Counted from the stretch's first letter, positions 42,571-52,995 are shown. The stretch: DNA of 64,000 nt from Hyposmocoma kahamanoa (GCF_003589595.1 NW_020654810.1:21380350-21444349); one strand, 5' to 3'. A program made the numbers and translations. The notes: a model not told the origin generated them from the sequence alone.

Positions 42571-44378
42571 TTTTTTTTTTTTTTTTTTTTTGACGGGGGG
42601 GAAATCTTTATGGATACCCCTGAGCCCAGGGAGACTCAGGGGTTATGTGGGGACTCTCCCTCCACACTGGAAGGCCTACCCCACTAAAACCCCCCCGGGT
42701 TTCCCTCTCGCCGGTTGAGTCGGCGCCGTGGGATCAGTGAACATTCACCACGACGCCGCCCGGCCGCCCTAGCTTGCGCCAGGGCTCCCGCGCCAACGGA
42801 GGGACGAGTCGGTTGTCCTCCGACCCGCCCCCCAGACGAGTGAGGCCGTGCAATGTAGGCTCCGGAGTCCCTGTCCAGAGCCCGCTGGTCTCACTAGGGG
42901 ATCAGGCGAGCAGCGAACTGCCTTCGCCTTCTCCCCGTACGTCTGCGCCGGAGCGGGTGCGCGTCCGCCGCGTCCTCGCGCACCCGCTCCGCGGCCTCCT
43001 TTTGCGACATAACCTCTGTGCAAAAGGAGGCCATCGCCTCCCAGGACTCCTCGCTATCGAGCATGGCGGCAACCACGCTCGGCAACGAGAGGTCCTGCCC
43101 TATAGTCCCCGTCAGAGTGCGGCGCTGCTCATCCCACCGGCTACACACCTCTAGGGTGTGCTGCGCGGTGTCATCCGCAGCGCCGCACTCGTGGCACGAC
43201 GGGGACGGTTCCCTCCTCGCCACCTTGTGCAGGTAGTGACCGAAGCAACCGTGCCCGGTCAGCACCTGCACAAGGTGGTACGACAGTGGCCCGTGGGACC
43301 GGTTTACCCACTCTACGAGGACAGGGCGAATCGCCTCTATGGTACGAGCACCATAGGGGGGATCCGCCAAGCCCTCTTTCCACCGGTCCCGCATGCGCTG
43401 CGCCGCGAGGCGGCGCTCCCGCTCCACCTCTTGGGGAGCGGGTCGCTCGCCTCGGTCCCTCATTCCCCGCCGGTAGGTGCGGACCTCCGACAGGACCTCG
43501 GCTTCGAGGTCCCACGGCGGAGTACCGGCGAGGACGCATGCGGCAGCGCAGGCCACCGTCATGTACGCCCTGCACATTCGCAGGGCGACCACCCTCTGGG
43601 GCCTCCTCAGCAGCGACTTCGTCGCCGCTGATAAGGCCCCACTCCAAATGGGAGCCCCGTATAAGGCCATACTCCGGGTCACCCCGGCGTATAGCCTTCT
43701 GCATGGGGCTCCCGGCCTCCCGAGGTTGGGCAGGAGCCTGCCCAACGCCGATGCGGCGCCCACTATTCGGGGAGCAAGTTGCCGAAAATGCTCCCCGAAG
43801 TTCCATCGCCGGTCTAGGACAAGTCCCAGATATTTCATCTGGGACTTGACCGGGACCGATACTCCCGCGATGGAGATGTGGGCGCCTGCCGGCACCGCCC
43901 AACCTCTACCCCTCCCGCCGAAGACGGCCACATCCGTCTTCGGCACGGCGACCTCGAGCCCCAGCAGTTGTATTCGGCGGACCACCATGTCCGCCGCTAC
44001 TGAGGCTCTTCGGGCCGCCTCCTGGAAGGTGGTCCCCCGGACGGCCACCAGCGTGTCATCGGCGTACGCGATGACCGCCGTCCGGGGGAGCAGCGCGCCC
44101 CTCAGCACCCAATCGTACCCCAGGTTCCACAGTAGTGGTCCTAATACGGACCCCTGGGGTACTCCGCACCTCATTGGGCGCTCGGCGCGCCTCCCTTCCC
44201 TCGTCTGGTAGAGCACCACCCTGTCCTCCAGGTAGTGCTCCACCAGACGGCTGAGGTACCTGGGGATATTATGGTACCTCAGCGCCTCCCTGATAACGGC
44301 GAAGGGGAGAGTGCCGAAGGCGTTGGCTATGTCCAACGACACAGCCACCACGCCTTCCCTCTCGCCGTTACCCTCCTC
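42571..44378 (-). mobile_element. R1-clade non-LTR retrotransposon, 5'-truncated, recent
   Basis: The element is bounded by a direct repeat ACGGATGCATAACC(T) at 42557-42571 and 44379-44393. A 21-base T run (42571-42591) is its poly(A) tail read on the other strand. The body is strikingly GC-rich. It keeps the reverse transcriptase from motif A onward, the C-terminal CCHC knuckle and a 3' untranslated region. The 5' untranslated region, ORF1, the endonuclease and the first part of the reverse transcriptase are missing, as expected for target-primed reverse transcription that stopped early. The near-perfect duplication and unbroken frame suggest a recent insertion. R1-clade members often have fixed targets (28S rDNA, telomeric repeats); this target is neither. 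Confidence 0.9.
42617..42642 (-). ncRNA. 3' UTR stem-loop of the R1-type element
   Basis: CCCCTGAG (42617-42624) pairs perfectly with CTCAGGGG (42635-42642) around a 10-base loop, with one more A-T pair outside. It sits about 25 bases inside the poly(A) tail. LINE reverse transcriptases often recognise 3' end structures of their RNA, so a role in template recognition is plausible but unproven. Confidence 0.5.
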
Positions 44379-44411
44379 ACGGATGCATAACCTGCCATTT
44401 TTGCCATACAA
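42894..44411 (-). CDS. R1-type reverse transcriptase, partial ORF2 protein
   Basis: 505 codons without a stop. Reverse transcriptase motif A is VSLDIANAF (residues 24-32, Asp27), then GVPQGSVLGPLLW (83-95) and the catalytic AYADD (115-119). The thumb region is HFRQLAPRIVGAASALGRLL, and MALYGAPIW follows near 248-256. The C-terminal CCHC knuckle is C406, C409, H418, C423 (CHECG..AQHTLEVC). A basic tail RRRRTGRRRRQ is at 488-498. The first 11-12 residues (MYGKNGRLCIR) lie in the target duplication and flank, so the ATG at 44411 is not the native start; element sequence begins at EEGNGERE. The enzyme would copy its own RNA at a nicked target, but without the endonuclease and N-terminal half this copy is inactive. 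Long frames on the opposite strand (for example 43477-44211) are shadows of the GC-rich codons. Confidence 0.9.
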   Translation of the reverse strand: MYGKNGRLCIREEGNGEREGVVAVSLDIANAFGTLPFAVIREALRYHNIPRYLSRLVEHYLEDRVVLYQTREGRRAERPMRCGVPQGSVLGPLLWNLGYDWVLRGALLPRTAVIAYADDTLVAVRGTTFQEAARRASVAADMVVRRIQLLGLEVAVPKTDVAVFGGRGRGWAVPAGAHISIAGVSVPVKSQMKYLGLVLDRRWNFGEHFRQLAPRIVGAASALGRLLPNLGRPGAPCRRLYAGVTRSMALYGAPIWSGALSAATKSLLRRPQRVVALRMCRAYMTVACAAACVLAGTPPWDLEAEVLSEVRTYRRGMRDRGERPAPQEVERERRLAAQRMRDRWKEGLADPPYGARTIEAIRPVLVEWVNRSHGPLSYHLVQVLTGHGCFGHYLHKVARREPSPSCHECGAADDTAQHTLEVCSRWDEQRRTLTGTIGQDLSLPSVVAAMLDSEESWEAMASFCTEVMSQKEAAERVREDAADAHPLRRRRTGRRRRQFAARLIP

Positions 44412-44440
44412 ACGTAGCAGCCGTGCTCCTACGTTTGTAT
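44406..44440. repeat. Perfect 12-bp hairpin beside the R1-type insertion
   Basis: ATACAAACGTAG and CTACGTTTGTAT are separated by 11 bases. It lies 13 bp outside the right copy of the target duplication, so it belongs to the flank. Confidence 0.7.
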
Positions 44441-46570
44441 AGAGTTATCCTACTTGTCTTATTGTACTAAGCTATTGCCGCTCCTTGAGAGTTGTTGTTA
44501 TTCGCTAAGTAATAAATATCAACACGCATGCTACGGATCAAGATCGGTATTCCGTCATAACCAATCAAAGTCCAGGTCACTTGAGATGGTATCATTCAAG
44601 ATGCCGCCGGTTATAGTCTATTAAGAGAGGAAACATTGAAATGCATCTAAAAATCTAAGTATGATCACACACACGCACTTAGTACCGGACTTGCAAGTTG
44701 TTTACATGGGCCTTATTACAAGATTAGTGTGTAGTTCTAAAGTGAATTAAGTTGACGAACATAGTTAACAATGTCGTTGGAAAACTGAGAGAAAGAAAAA
44801 CAAATTATCTCTTATTTAAGTCTTAAATAGTTACCGACTAATTTCGTTTGTAGCATCTTTAAACTACTATCGTATTGCAGACGTGGCCTTATTAGATTAC
44901 TATGAGTTTTTTTAGATTAATGTGTTTTACTGGTGAAGGATTTTTTCTTTAATTAGCCTGTGTCCCGCTGTTGGGCAAAGCCTTCTCCGTCGAATTTCAA
45001 CTCTCTCTATCTACATCAATCTTCTAACAGTCACTCAAGAATGCGTCTGGGTTAACCCGTCATGTACGCCTCAGCGTACCACACTTTCGACGGCCATCTT
45101 GCGACGGCCATTTTGTGGCGCCCATTGAGTGGTGATACATATCTCTCTGGGTGCATATGGCAGATATGGCCAACCCAGTTAGATTATAGCCTCGTGCTTT
45201 TTTAAAATAAAGCGAGAGTGCATGTTTGCAGTTTATACCTAGCTTTAACACGAGCCCAGCAAATCAGTGATAGAAAGAAGTTATCGTTGTGAGCGATCCA
45301 GTACGTGAAAAATTGTACTTAAAATGCATGCTACAAGGTAGACTTTACAATATACCCATAAAATGTGTCGGTATCGGTAACCGAACGAAAAACACATTGT
45401 AAATTCTATCGTGTCAGCTTACATTCTGTGTCCAATTTCGCACAATTTTTCGGTCCCCGCTATAAATAATCAAGAGGCACTGACTTGAATTGCTTGTGGG
45501 TGTCGTAATAAGCGACTAGGGGATAATCAAGGAAATTGGTAGCTACCTTATGTGTTCTAGCAATATTATTTTAACAATAGCCAAACTTTTTATCAATAGT
45601 GATGCTGACATGGTGTAATTTTTACCAGGGTTTCTTCGTAACGTAACTCCGGTTCCTAGTCCAGCACAGACTAGATATCAGATATTTATTTCAGTATGAT
45701 TTTTACTACTTTTTTGGAACCTAGTAATAATTATCAATCAGTACCTAAACTACGGTTTAGAGGCGTTATTAAATCTGTAACTCTAATATCGACATCTAAA
45801 AGTCTTCATAAGAAAAGGGAACGGTTAAACATCTATGACTTGCAATCTTCATAACGGGGTATAACGTTTATTAAAACAGCTGATATGAAAATGGGCTCCT
45901 TCGCGATTTACCTTAGATTAAGACTGGTAATAACCGAACTCGCTAAGATCTTTGAAGGTTGACTTAAGAGTAAATACTAACTCAAGTTTTTACTGTACTA
46001 ATACGGTTCATTTTGCTTGGGTCGAACTTCGGGGACACTGGCTTTATTTCAGAATTACATTGGCATTATTTTTTTACAAACGAAATTATAAAACCATTTG
46101 AAAAGTGTATACCGTATACTATACATGTTATATTTAAATTAGTTGATAAAAAAAAGCATTGGTATATTAAAGAACCCATTTAATGCAACGGTTTTATTGT
46201 AAAATTTCGAGGTAAGTTTGTGTTTTTTTTTATCGTGAATATTTTTAGGAATCGTATTTCACACCGTATATTAATCGGTGTATATTCTCAATTTTACTAA
46301 TATTTTTTCCCAAAGTGATGGTTTCAACACTTTCACTGTTAAGCGAAATCAAAAAAAGCCATTTGAGGTTGTATAGACTTTTTAAGTTTGAATTTGAGAT
46401 GATATATTTTTTTAACAAACTGAGTTCCTCTAAACATAAGCTATCAAAAAGGAGAATTTCGCCATAATAAATTATAACCATAATACACCGGGAGACGCTA
46501 ATGTTTCGGATTAATTCCTTATTTATTTATTTATTCATTATAATATAGGAGCGCGTTTGCTGACAATCTC
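44441..46570. other. No recognised gene
   Basis: About 2.1 kb. TTAGCCTGTGTCCCGCTGTTGG near 44955 resembles a short block of a common lepidopteran repeat (CCCACTGCTGGGCAAAGG), but nothing more of it follows. A patch at 45085-45130 has CGACGGCCATC twice. No supported frame. Confidence 0.35.
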
Positions 46571-46572
46571 GT

Positions 46573-46650
46573 GACCATTGTTTAGTTTAGTTTAGTTTAT
46601 TTCTCTCAACATTACAAATTTCTTACAAATACAAATTACACGTGAGCGTC
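46573..46650 (-). repeat. LINE 3' end with (CTAAA)n tail
   Basis: The minus strand reads GTTGAGAGAAATAAACTAAA, CTAAACTAAACAATGG, preceded by TACAAATTTGTAAG-like 3' sequence. The repeats are TTTAG on the plus strand and should not be confused with the insect telomere unit TTAGG. Confidence 0.5.
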
Positions 46651-46868
46651 AGTTTATAAAAATGACAAATATTTGGAACTATTGTAACCATTGGACTGAA
46701 TGGTGCGAAATGGTTGCATTTCCAATATTTTTCGTAACTTTTGACTTTTGACTTTTTTTATATTCAGGTTACATTGGTCCATAAATACATACATGATACG
46801 TAAGTAATTCTTGTTTTGAAAACAATTTTCCTATCTATAATCCAACTGTTTGTAATTAAGTTTATTGA

Positions 46869-47083
46869 ATATTAGGATGTTTCACCACTAAAGTATACAG
46901 TTATTTTTTGGGAAATTACTCCACTAGTTCGTTATAATATTAATACAGAGATCGAACTCTTAAAAAAAAATATTTTGATCCGGCAGGCTAAGAACCAGCG
47001 TCTCCTATCAAACCGTGCTAGACGGATCGAAAGAATTTTGTCTAAGTGTTCGATTTTTGTATTAATAATTACTGTATTTTTTA
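46869..47083. repeat. SINE-2-related foldback
   Basis: The left arm (GGATGTTTCACCAC, ATTACTCCACTAGTTCG, ATACAGAGATCGAAC, GATCCGGCAGG) is followed by ACCAGCGTCTCCTATCAAACC, then by the body again in reverse orientation (GACGGATCGAAAGAATTTTG, GTTCGATTTTTGTATTAATA). One partial tRNA-like head lies between. Confidence 0.65.
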
Positions 47084-47210
47084 TTGTAAACTCTACATAG
47101 TTTACGAACGCATCCAAATTAGACAATAAAGTAACTCAGAGACGGTGGGCATACATAGAGATCGACCAATTAAATACTAAATATAAATCGATATAAGTGT
47201 TTATTAAATG

Positions 47211-47310
47211 AACACTACGCCAACTTTATTATTTGGTCATTTTCTGTTATTTTTGTAAACAGCCATATTTATTTACTAATTATTAAGCTCCCCTAATTTT
47301 GTGGAGAAAA
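47211..47310. mobile_element. MITE-I fragment
   Basis: AACACTACGCCAACTTTATT, TTTTCTGTTATTTTTGTAAAC, AGCCATATTTATTTAC and CTCCCCTAATTTTGTG match 50144-50230 in order. The right end is not present. Confidence 0.6.
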
Positions 47311-47329
47311 AATAAAGAGACAAAAAAGA

Positions 47330-47435
47330 AAGCCCGTCCAATAAAAAAGAATCATGAAAATCGGTTCATAAATCGCATAACATAAAAACACAGTCGAATT
47401 GAGAACCTCCTCCTTTTTCCAAGTCGGTTAAAAGT
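47330..47435 (-). repeat. FamC 5' fragment
   Basis: The minus strand reads TTTTAACCGACTTGGAAAAA, GGAGGAGGTTCTCAATTCG, then GAACCGATTTTCATGATTC. Only the first 105 bp are kept. Confidence 0.7.
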
Positions 47436-47571
47436 TCAAAGTAACGGTATTTGTAACACAATATTAAGCTTGTCAAGGTTTGCTTCTAAAGACTCTTCTA
47501 CTGAAGCGTATTGTTTTTTCAGAATATTGGCGCATATATAAATATGTGTAACGTAAACACTTGAAATAATA

Positions 47572-47970
47572 ATCTCAGTACAGAGTACTAAAAAAAGCGA
47601 CCTCAAAAGTAAGTGGAATTACGTCTATTTGCTAAGTTTTATTGAAATATCCCCTAGTTCGCCACTATACAGGACTTGACACTGGAGATAATAAAAATCG
47701 GTTCTCACTACTCAAAGTATATTGAGAGAAAAACGCCTTGAGTTGGAGAAATAGCAAAATCAACCATTAAAGTAATTGCTCCTAATTTAAAGTTAGGTGT
47801 TATTTATAAAAATGAATCTTCATGCATGAACAGCCACCCTTCGAGTTGGATGATTTTCTTCAAAATGAAATGGGACCACTATGGAAGTACCCCCTTTCCA
47901 ACAAAAAAAGAATCATGAAAATCGGTTCACAAATACCTGAGTTATCGCGTAACATACATAAAAAATATAA
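47572..47970 (-). repeat. FamC copy, near full length
   Basis: It starts (minus-strand end) AATCTCAGTACAGAGTACTA, then CCCCTAGTTCGCCACTATAC, GAGAAAAACGCCTTGAGTTG, and ends GTTATCGCGTAACATAC. The outermost AACCGACTT block is missing. Confidence 0.8.
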
Positions 47971-48109
47971 AAAAATATAACTTTTCAAGTAACGAAACGT
48001 AATTTTCGATTTAAGGGCTCTGGCAACATGGGTGACTGAATCTAAACTTAATTACAAGAATAGCCCCAAATTGTGTTTTAGGGAATCACAGATTTCTGCA
48101 GTGTATTCC

Positions 48110-48245
48110 AATTGGACTTTTCAAAGGCGAGATTAAATAAGCACCTTTTAGACAAACATGCTCCATCATCTACAAAACGACACGTACCATTAGTTGAAAT
48201 TCAGGTTCAATACTTGCCCTATATTTTTTGGTGGTAGTGGCGATT
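48110..48245 (+). pseudogene. Possible LINE endonuclease-region remnant
   Basis: The frame reads VFQLDFSKARLNKHLLDKHA, PSSTKRHVPLVE. The NKHLLDKHAP piece resembles the linker after the endonuclease domain in CR1/Jockey-like ORF2 proteins (..LFDKHAP.K...). It is short and unsupported by motifs on either side. Confidence 0.3.
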
Positions 48246-48699
48246 ATAAATTACTGCCACGATTTTCACTCTTTATTTGTTGAGGTTAAAGATTAGGTAC
48301 CCCAGAATCGACACCGTTATCTTTTCAAGAGGAATATTATCATATCAAATGTAAACCTGTAACAAAAGCCGCATAGCTACCAAAACGTGTCCACGAATAA
48401 AATTACGTTCAACCAAATCCTTTCAACTTTTACCCTTTGTATCTGATTATTCTTTTGAGGTCTAAAGGCAATGGTGGAAATTCACTGTTTAAATTGACAG
48501 GAAAGATAATTAGATGTCCTATTGTTATCCTGAACCAGATGTTTTATATTATAAGTATGATTTTATCATAGGGTTAATGGTAACGATCTTTAAATTTGAA
48601 ATAACTTTTTTGTGTTTAAATCTTGTTGATTGTTTTACTTCACAAATATAATCTTCAAGAAAGATTATGCTGTAGTATGTTTCATACTAAAGCATAATC
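48246..48699. other. No recognised feature
   Basis: No repeats or frames assigned. Confidence 0.4.
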
Positions 48700-48795
48700 T
48701 ATCTCTAATCTCCATGCCAATAAAACCATCGTTAGAATATTGTAAACAAACAATTAAAAGATATTTCTTTAACTCAAACTCAAAATGATACAAAC
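48700..48795 (+). repeat. Dispersed repeat shared with 59203-59275
   Basis: CCAATAAAACCATCGTTAGA, ATATTGTAAACAAACAATTA, AAAGATATTTCTTTAACTC and AAAATGATACAAAC recur at 59203-59275 with small changes. The class is unknown. Confidence 0.5.
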
Positions 48796-49024
48796 ATTAT
48801 GTGAGTTAGCTCTGACTAAAACAGTCTTAAGTCAAAAATATGAAATTATTCTTCCCTTTTGTTCTTTAATATAATTGGCCAACAGGAAATTGATTAAATA
48901 TCTGTAGTAAACTTTAACCTATATATAAATTTTAGTGATCTTTCACGGGAAGTGAGTTATACGTTTTTCATTGATTCTGAAAAATACACTTTTTGGCGCT
49001 ACGGAAAAAAAGTTGCTCAAAACG

Positions 49025-49200
49025 AAAAACAAAGATCTGCAAGGACAGAAAAAATCGTAAAGTCAACTAGTTTGTTCCGTGACTTACTTGGCATAGCGCT
49101 TGACACGCTTCACTGGAAGACGTTGCTTCGAATCCAGCCGGATGGCAGGAATTGTTTCTTAGCGTTCAATCTTTGTATTAATAATGACACTTTAGAGTTA
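49025..49200 (+). repeat. SINE-2 copy
   Basis: AACAAAGATCTGCAAGGACAG, GTGACTTACTTGGCATAGCG (A box), GCTTCGAATCCAGCCGG (B box), CAGGAATTGTTTCTTAGCG, TTCAATCTTTGTATTAATAA. Overlapping open frames here are incidental. Confidence 0.75.
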
Positions 49201-50143
49201 ATACACTATTGTATTCACAGAAGAAGAGAAGTGAGTCTGTCACTATTTCAAAAGTTGATTAGCAACAAAAATAATTTCCATTACCTATTTAAATTTGAGT
49301 TAATTAAATAGTGTGATGCAGAAATACATATATTAACCCGAAATATTCAACCCAAAAACCAGGTAGAGTGTTCCCAAATAAACAGAAAATCAAGCAAACC
49401 AGGCAGCTTCTCTTTTATCTGCAGTTTTGCAGCTATTTGCAAAAATCGTCGACTACATAATCGTCCCCTGAGCGTGAGTTCGCATACGAATTCTGAATTT
49501 TCACCTTCCCACTCTCGATAATTATTTTGTCAGCGTTTAAGAGAGCTTTTCTAGTCAATCTTCAATCTCGATTGCACTCTTGTCGTTTTGTAATACTGGT
49601 ATATACTTGGTATATAATAATTAAAACGCCCTTTTTAATAATTTAAAAAAATCATGCCCTTGTTTCGATACCTCCAATGAACACTAACCAGCCAACCATT
49701 GAGTATATAACTAGAAATGAGAGGAAATGTCATTTAATTTGTTTGAAAACTACTCTGCCAAATCATTACGGTGACGGAAACAATTGACGGGTCACAACAA
49801 CAGCCTAAGCTTTGCCATTGGACGAAAATTGAAAAATTACATATTTAATTACCGATGAAATGTGTTTCCGTTTGTTTTGTAATTAGATGTTTTCTACACC
49901 ACCGTATGGAACAGCCCCTCATTGCTAGAGATATTATCTTTATTACAATAAATACACAATATTTTTGGAATATACGGAGATACAGGTCATTTGTTGGCGC
50001 TGTAGTATTTCAGCTTTCTAATTTGTGATTTGAGCGTAAACGAGAGTTGATATTTAAAAGTGATATAAGGCCCTTTGCCTGATGAGTTGCCAGGAATGGA
50101 TGACTCTTATTTATTCCGTCTCTATTTCAGGTTATATACTCGA
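49201..50143. other. No recognised feature
   Basis: No assigned repeats and no supported frame. Confidence 0.4.
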
Positions 50144-50286
50144 TGACGCCAACTTTACTTTCTAGTCGTTTTCTGTTATTTTTGTAGACAGCCATATTTG
50201 TTTACTAATTTTATGCTCCCCGAATTTTGTGAAAAAAAAAGAAATCAAAAACAGAACAGGTCCAAAAATTTCGTTGGCGTAGTGTT
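50144..50286. mobile_element. MITE-I copy
   Basis: The left end TGACGCCAACTTTACTTTC and the right end GTTGGCGTAGTGTT (50273-50286) are inverted. The left half matches 47211-47310. The first bases of the left end are altered (GATGACG for CACTACG). Confidence 0.6.
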
Positions 50287-50312
50287 AATTGGAGGTATCG
50301 ATTTATTGATTT

Positions 50313-50572
50313 TTTTTTATAACATGTGTGTACAAGTGACGGGACGAACAAGTCGTGCGCCTGATGGTAAGCTATGTGCCTGTCCATAACAGTTGCAGTG
50401 CCACTAAGAGCTTTAAATCGCAAAGATCTTAGGGGTACTGTCACTGCCACCGCCTGTCACCCTGAGACATAAGTTGACAAGTCTCATGTGCCTGTAATTA
50501 TTGCCCGGCAGAAATAGGTAAAATGACAATATTTCCCTGGACAAGCTCTTTCACGAGGAGACTCAACTGAAT
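50313..50572 (-). repeat. FamA copy
   Basis: ACAAGTGACGGGACGAACAA, CCTGATGGTAAGCTATG, TGAGACATAAGTTGACAAG, CCCTGGACAAGCTCTTTC, with a deletion of the CACCAGCACCC block. Confidence 0.8.
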
Positions 50573-51000
50573 ACAAAATAATCTTAGAAAATAATATATA
50601 TAGGTTCACTATACAAGGTGCCATGTTCCAAGGTGTATACAGCCCTGAAAATGTAGAGTTAGTGAAGGTAACAAATTTAACATGAGACGTGAGCTACTTA
50701 AATCAATGCAAGTACAGAAAAGCATCCTTATAAACATAGCTCTTACTTCTGAAATATTTTCTAGCTACGTTCACAGATAGTAAAGAAATTCACAGTCAGC
50801 AAGGAAAATAAAATTTTCACGTGCTCTCTTTATGGCACCAATCGTTTTTGATAGTTATTGGACTTAAAAGACGCTTCGGGAACAAATAAAGTTTAAGTAT
50901 TAAAAATATGTGGCATGCAATTTGTAAGGATCGCTTAAATTTTCACACTGTATTTCTAAGTAAATATTTTTACTTTAACAAGCTAGATAGATCAATCCAT
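50573..51000. other. No recognised feature
   Basis: No repeats or frames assigned. Confidence 0.4.
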
Positions 51001-51240
51001 ATATGTGTATGTCCCATTGCGGGGCACGGGTCTCCTTTCAGGCAAAGGTTTTGGTCATAGTTCGTCTCCCTGGCCCAAAGCGAGTTGGCACTCGTTTTTC
51101 GAAGCTTGTGGATCTTCTCCGACGTCAGGTTTCATCACGACGTTTTCCTTCTCCGAAAAGCTGTTAGAAAATTGCAAATTAATTTTCGAACATAAATTCC
51201 GAGAAACACGGTTTCTGCTTAGGCTATCACGGCACCTCCA
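51001..51240 (-). repeat. SINE-3 copy, diverged
   Basis: ATGTGTATGTCCCATTGCGG, GGCACGGGTCTCCTTTCAG, CTGGCCCAAAGCGAG, GTTTCATCACGACGTTTTCC, CTCCGAAAAGCTGTTAG. The tRNA-like head is lost after GAGAAACACGG. Confidence 0.75.
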
Positions 51241-52390
51241 ATGCACATAGATACTATTTACTAAATCATTGGTTCCCAACTCAATATAACACAATGCAAC
51301 AATTTTTTTTATCTATATCTAAAATAAAAAAAATTCAACGCCCATCACCACAAAAAATAAATGAAAACGCGTATTTTTTATACTAACTCAACACAAAAAA
51401 ATCACAAGAAAAAAAAAATCATTCCTTGTAGTGTAGTTTATAAAGAAAATTCAGGTTTTTTTTTCAAATGCGGTAGCACCCCTGGATAGCATCAACGCTC
51501 CCCAATTCCTTCCGAGGACTCAACCGTCCCTCTAGGACTCTTCAGAGCCAACCAGGGGGCGATATGGACCACTATGCCTTTAAATTGGATTTCAGATAAA
51601 CGCTACTGTATCTTAACTCTATGATTACCATTTATTACTTAGAGAATGACTTCCATAGACAAACATAAACATTTTGAATGTTCATTCCATCTAGTATCTG
51701 ATGTTCATATATGTATGTGATTACTATAGACAAATGCATATCTCTCGAAGTCTAGTGCACAATAGCTGTCGATAATAATTAACGTGTTGGCTCAGACGGG
51801 TTGTTGGTTCAGACGGGTTGTCGTCCACAGCTGAGGGTAAACTGAGGCAGTATTATTAGCGTTACTATGCTGTGCTATAAGTCCGCTAGGAACTCAATTA
51901 GGTAGTATCTTATGTTCAACATACACAATAGGTTTTGTTGTTTGCTGTAATATGCAAGTTGCGTTCATATCTTCTGACATCTGACAGCTGCAAGCCGCAT
52001 TTTATACAAAATAATACAAAAATATTTATTACTCTCTACAAAGGTAAAGTACAAAAGTTTTGGTACAATATAACATAGTATTAAAAGATTCCTTTGAGAG
52101 AGCTGGAGTTTGTACTAGGAAAAAACCTGTGTAGCGTGTTGCGAATCTCCACATAGGCTCTCCACCAACTAAATGTACATAGATGTACTGCAGTTGTACA
52201 ATAATAATTTGGTTTTTTTTAATAACTAAAAAGTATGAGCATGTAAGTGTATATTACTTGAAATGCTCAACGGATAAATATTTAGTGTTTTGTTCATTCT
52301 AATTATAAAACTCCAATTACCAATTACCTCACCTCTTTATTTATTCGACAAACCTTAATATATTACATCAATATAATACCTATAATAATC
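51241..52390. other. No recognised gene
   Basis: ACAAAAATATTTATTACTCTC at 52018-52040 could be a minus-strand LINE tail (AATAAATATTTTTGTATTATTT). CGGGTTGTTGGTTCAGACGGG near 51800 is a local two-copy repeat (TCAGACGGGTTG). Confidence 0.35.
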
Positions 52391-52393
52391 TTA

Positions 52394-52467
52394 GGGTCGT
52401 ATTCCAGAACTCTACTCAATACTCAAGTCAGGACTTGAGTATTGAGTAGAGTTCTGGAATACGACCC
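52394..52467. mobile_element. MITE-E solo palindrome
   Basis: The two 36-bp arms are exact inverse copies (starting GGGTCGTATTCCAGAACTCT), separated by only AG. They equal the TIR of MITE-E (17759, 23301). The flanks are TTA and ATA, consistent with a mutated or imperfect 3-bp duplication. All internal MITE-E sequence is absent. Confidence 0.85.
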
Positions 52468-52469
52468 AT

Positions 52470-52910
52470 AGTTTGTTTGAATTCAACAAAAGTGCACGTC
52501 GCAAAGAAAAAGTGATCCTCCCAGAAGAAGATTTTTTTCGAAATCTACAAAAAAGGTCCATAATATAAATCCATTTAAATTTAAAACAAAATGCCTAACA
52601 ATATAAAAAATATACCAAAACAACAATTCATTCACTTCCAAGCTAAAGACATTTCTTGTAAAAAAAAGCATATTATTCAGTGTCAAAATTTATGCAGAAC
52701 AGTGATCTCTAAAAATATAATCTCGATGTATAAATAACCTACATTTATAATACCTAATCTAAACATATATTTCAATGACGTAAATTAACATTATGTTATA
52801 ATAATACAAATTAGTTATACTATTATTTACTTGTAACAACTGTGCACAGTGGTTGTAATAAGTTACATTATATTCTATTCCATTTTATTTGATTCTATTT
52901 TTTTTTATTT
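52470..52910. other. No recognised feature
   Basis: T-rich and A-rich runs only; the 67-codon frame at 52483-52686 minus has no resemblance to a known family. Confidence 0.4.
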
Positions 52911-52995
52911 TATTCTTTTTTTTACGATACCAAATGAGGGAATGAACAAGTCGTACGTCTGGCGGTAAGCGATACGTCCATAGCAGTCCCTATCT
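52911..52995 (-). repeat. FamA 3' fragment
   Basis: TTTTTTACGATACCAAATGAG, GAACAAGTCGTACGTCTGGC and GGTAAGCGATACGTCCATAG. FamA stops here and an unrelated GC-richer piece runs to the FamC copy at 53090. Confidence 0.6.

Noticed and set aside
43477..44211. Long open frames on the plus strand (up to 244 codons) opposite the R1-type coding region
   Set aside because: They are shadows of GC-rich codons. The minus-strand frame has reverse transcriptase motifs and the plus frames have none.
46573..46592. TTTAG repeats as telomeric sequence
   Set aside because: The insect telomere unit is TTAGG. Here four TTTAG units lie next to AATAAA on the other strand, a LINE tail.
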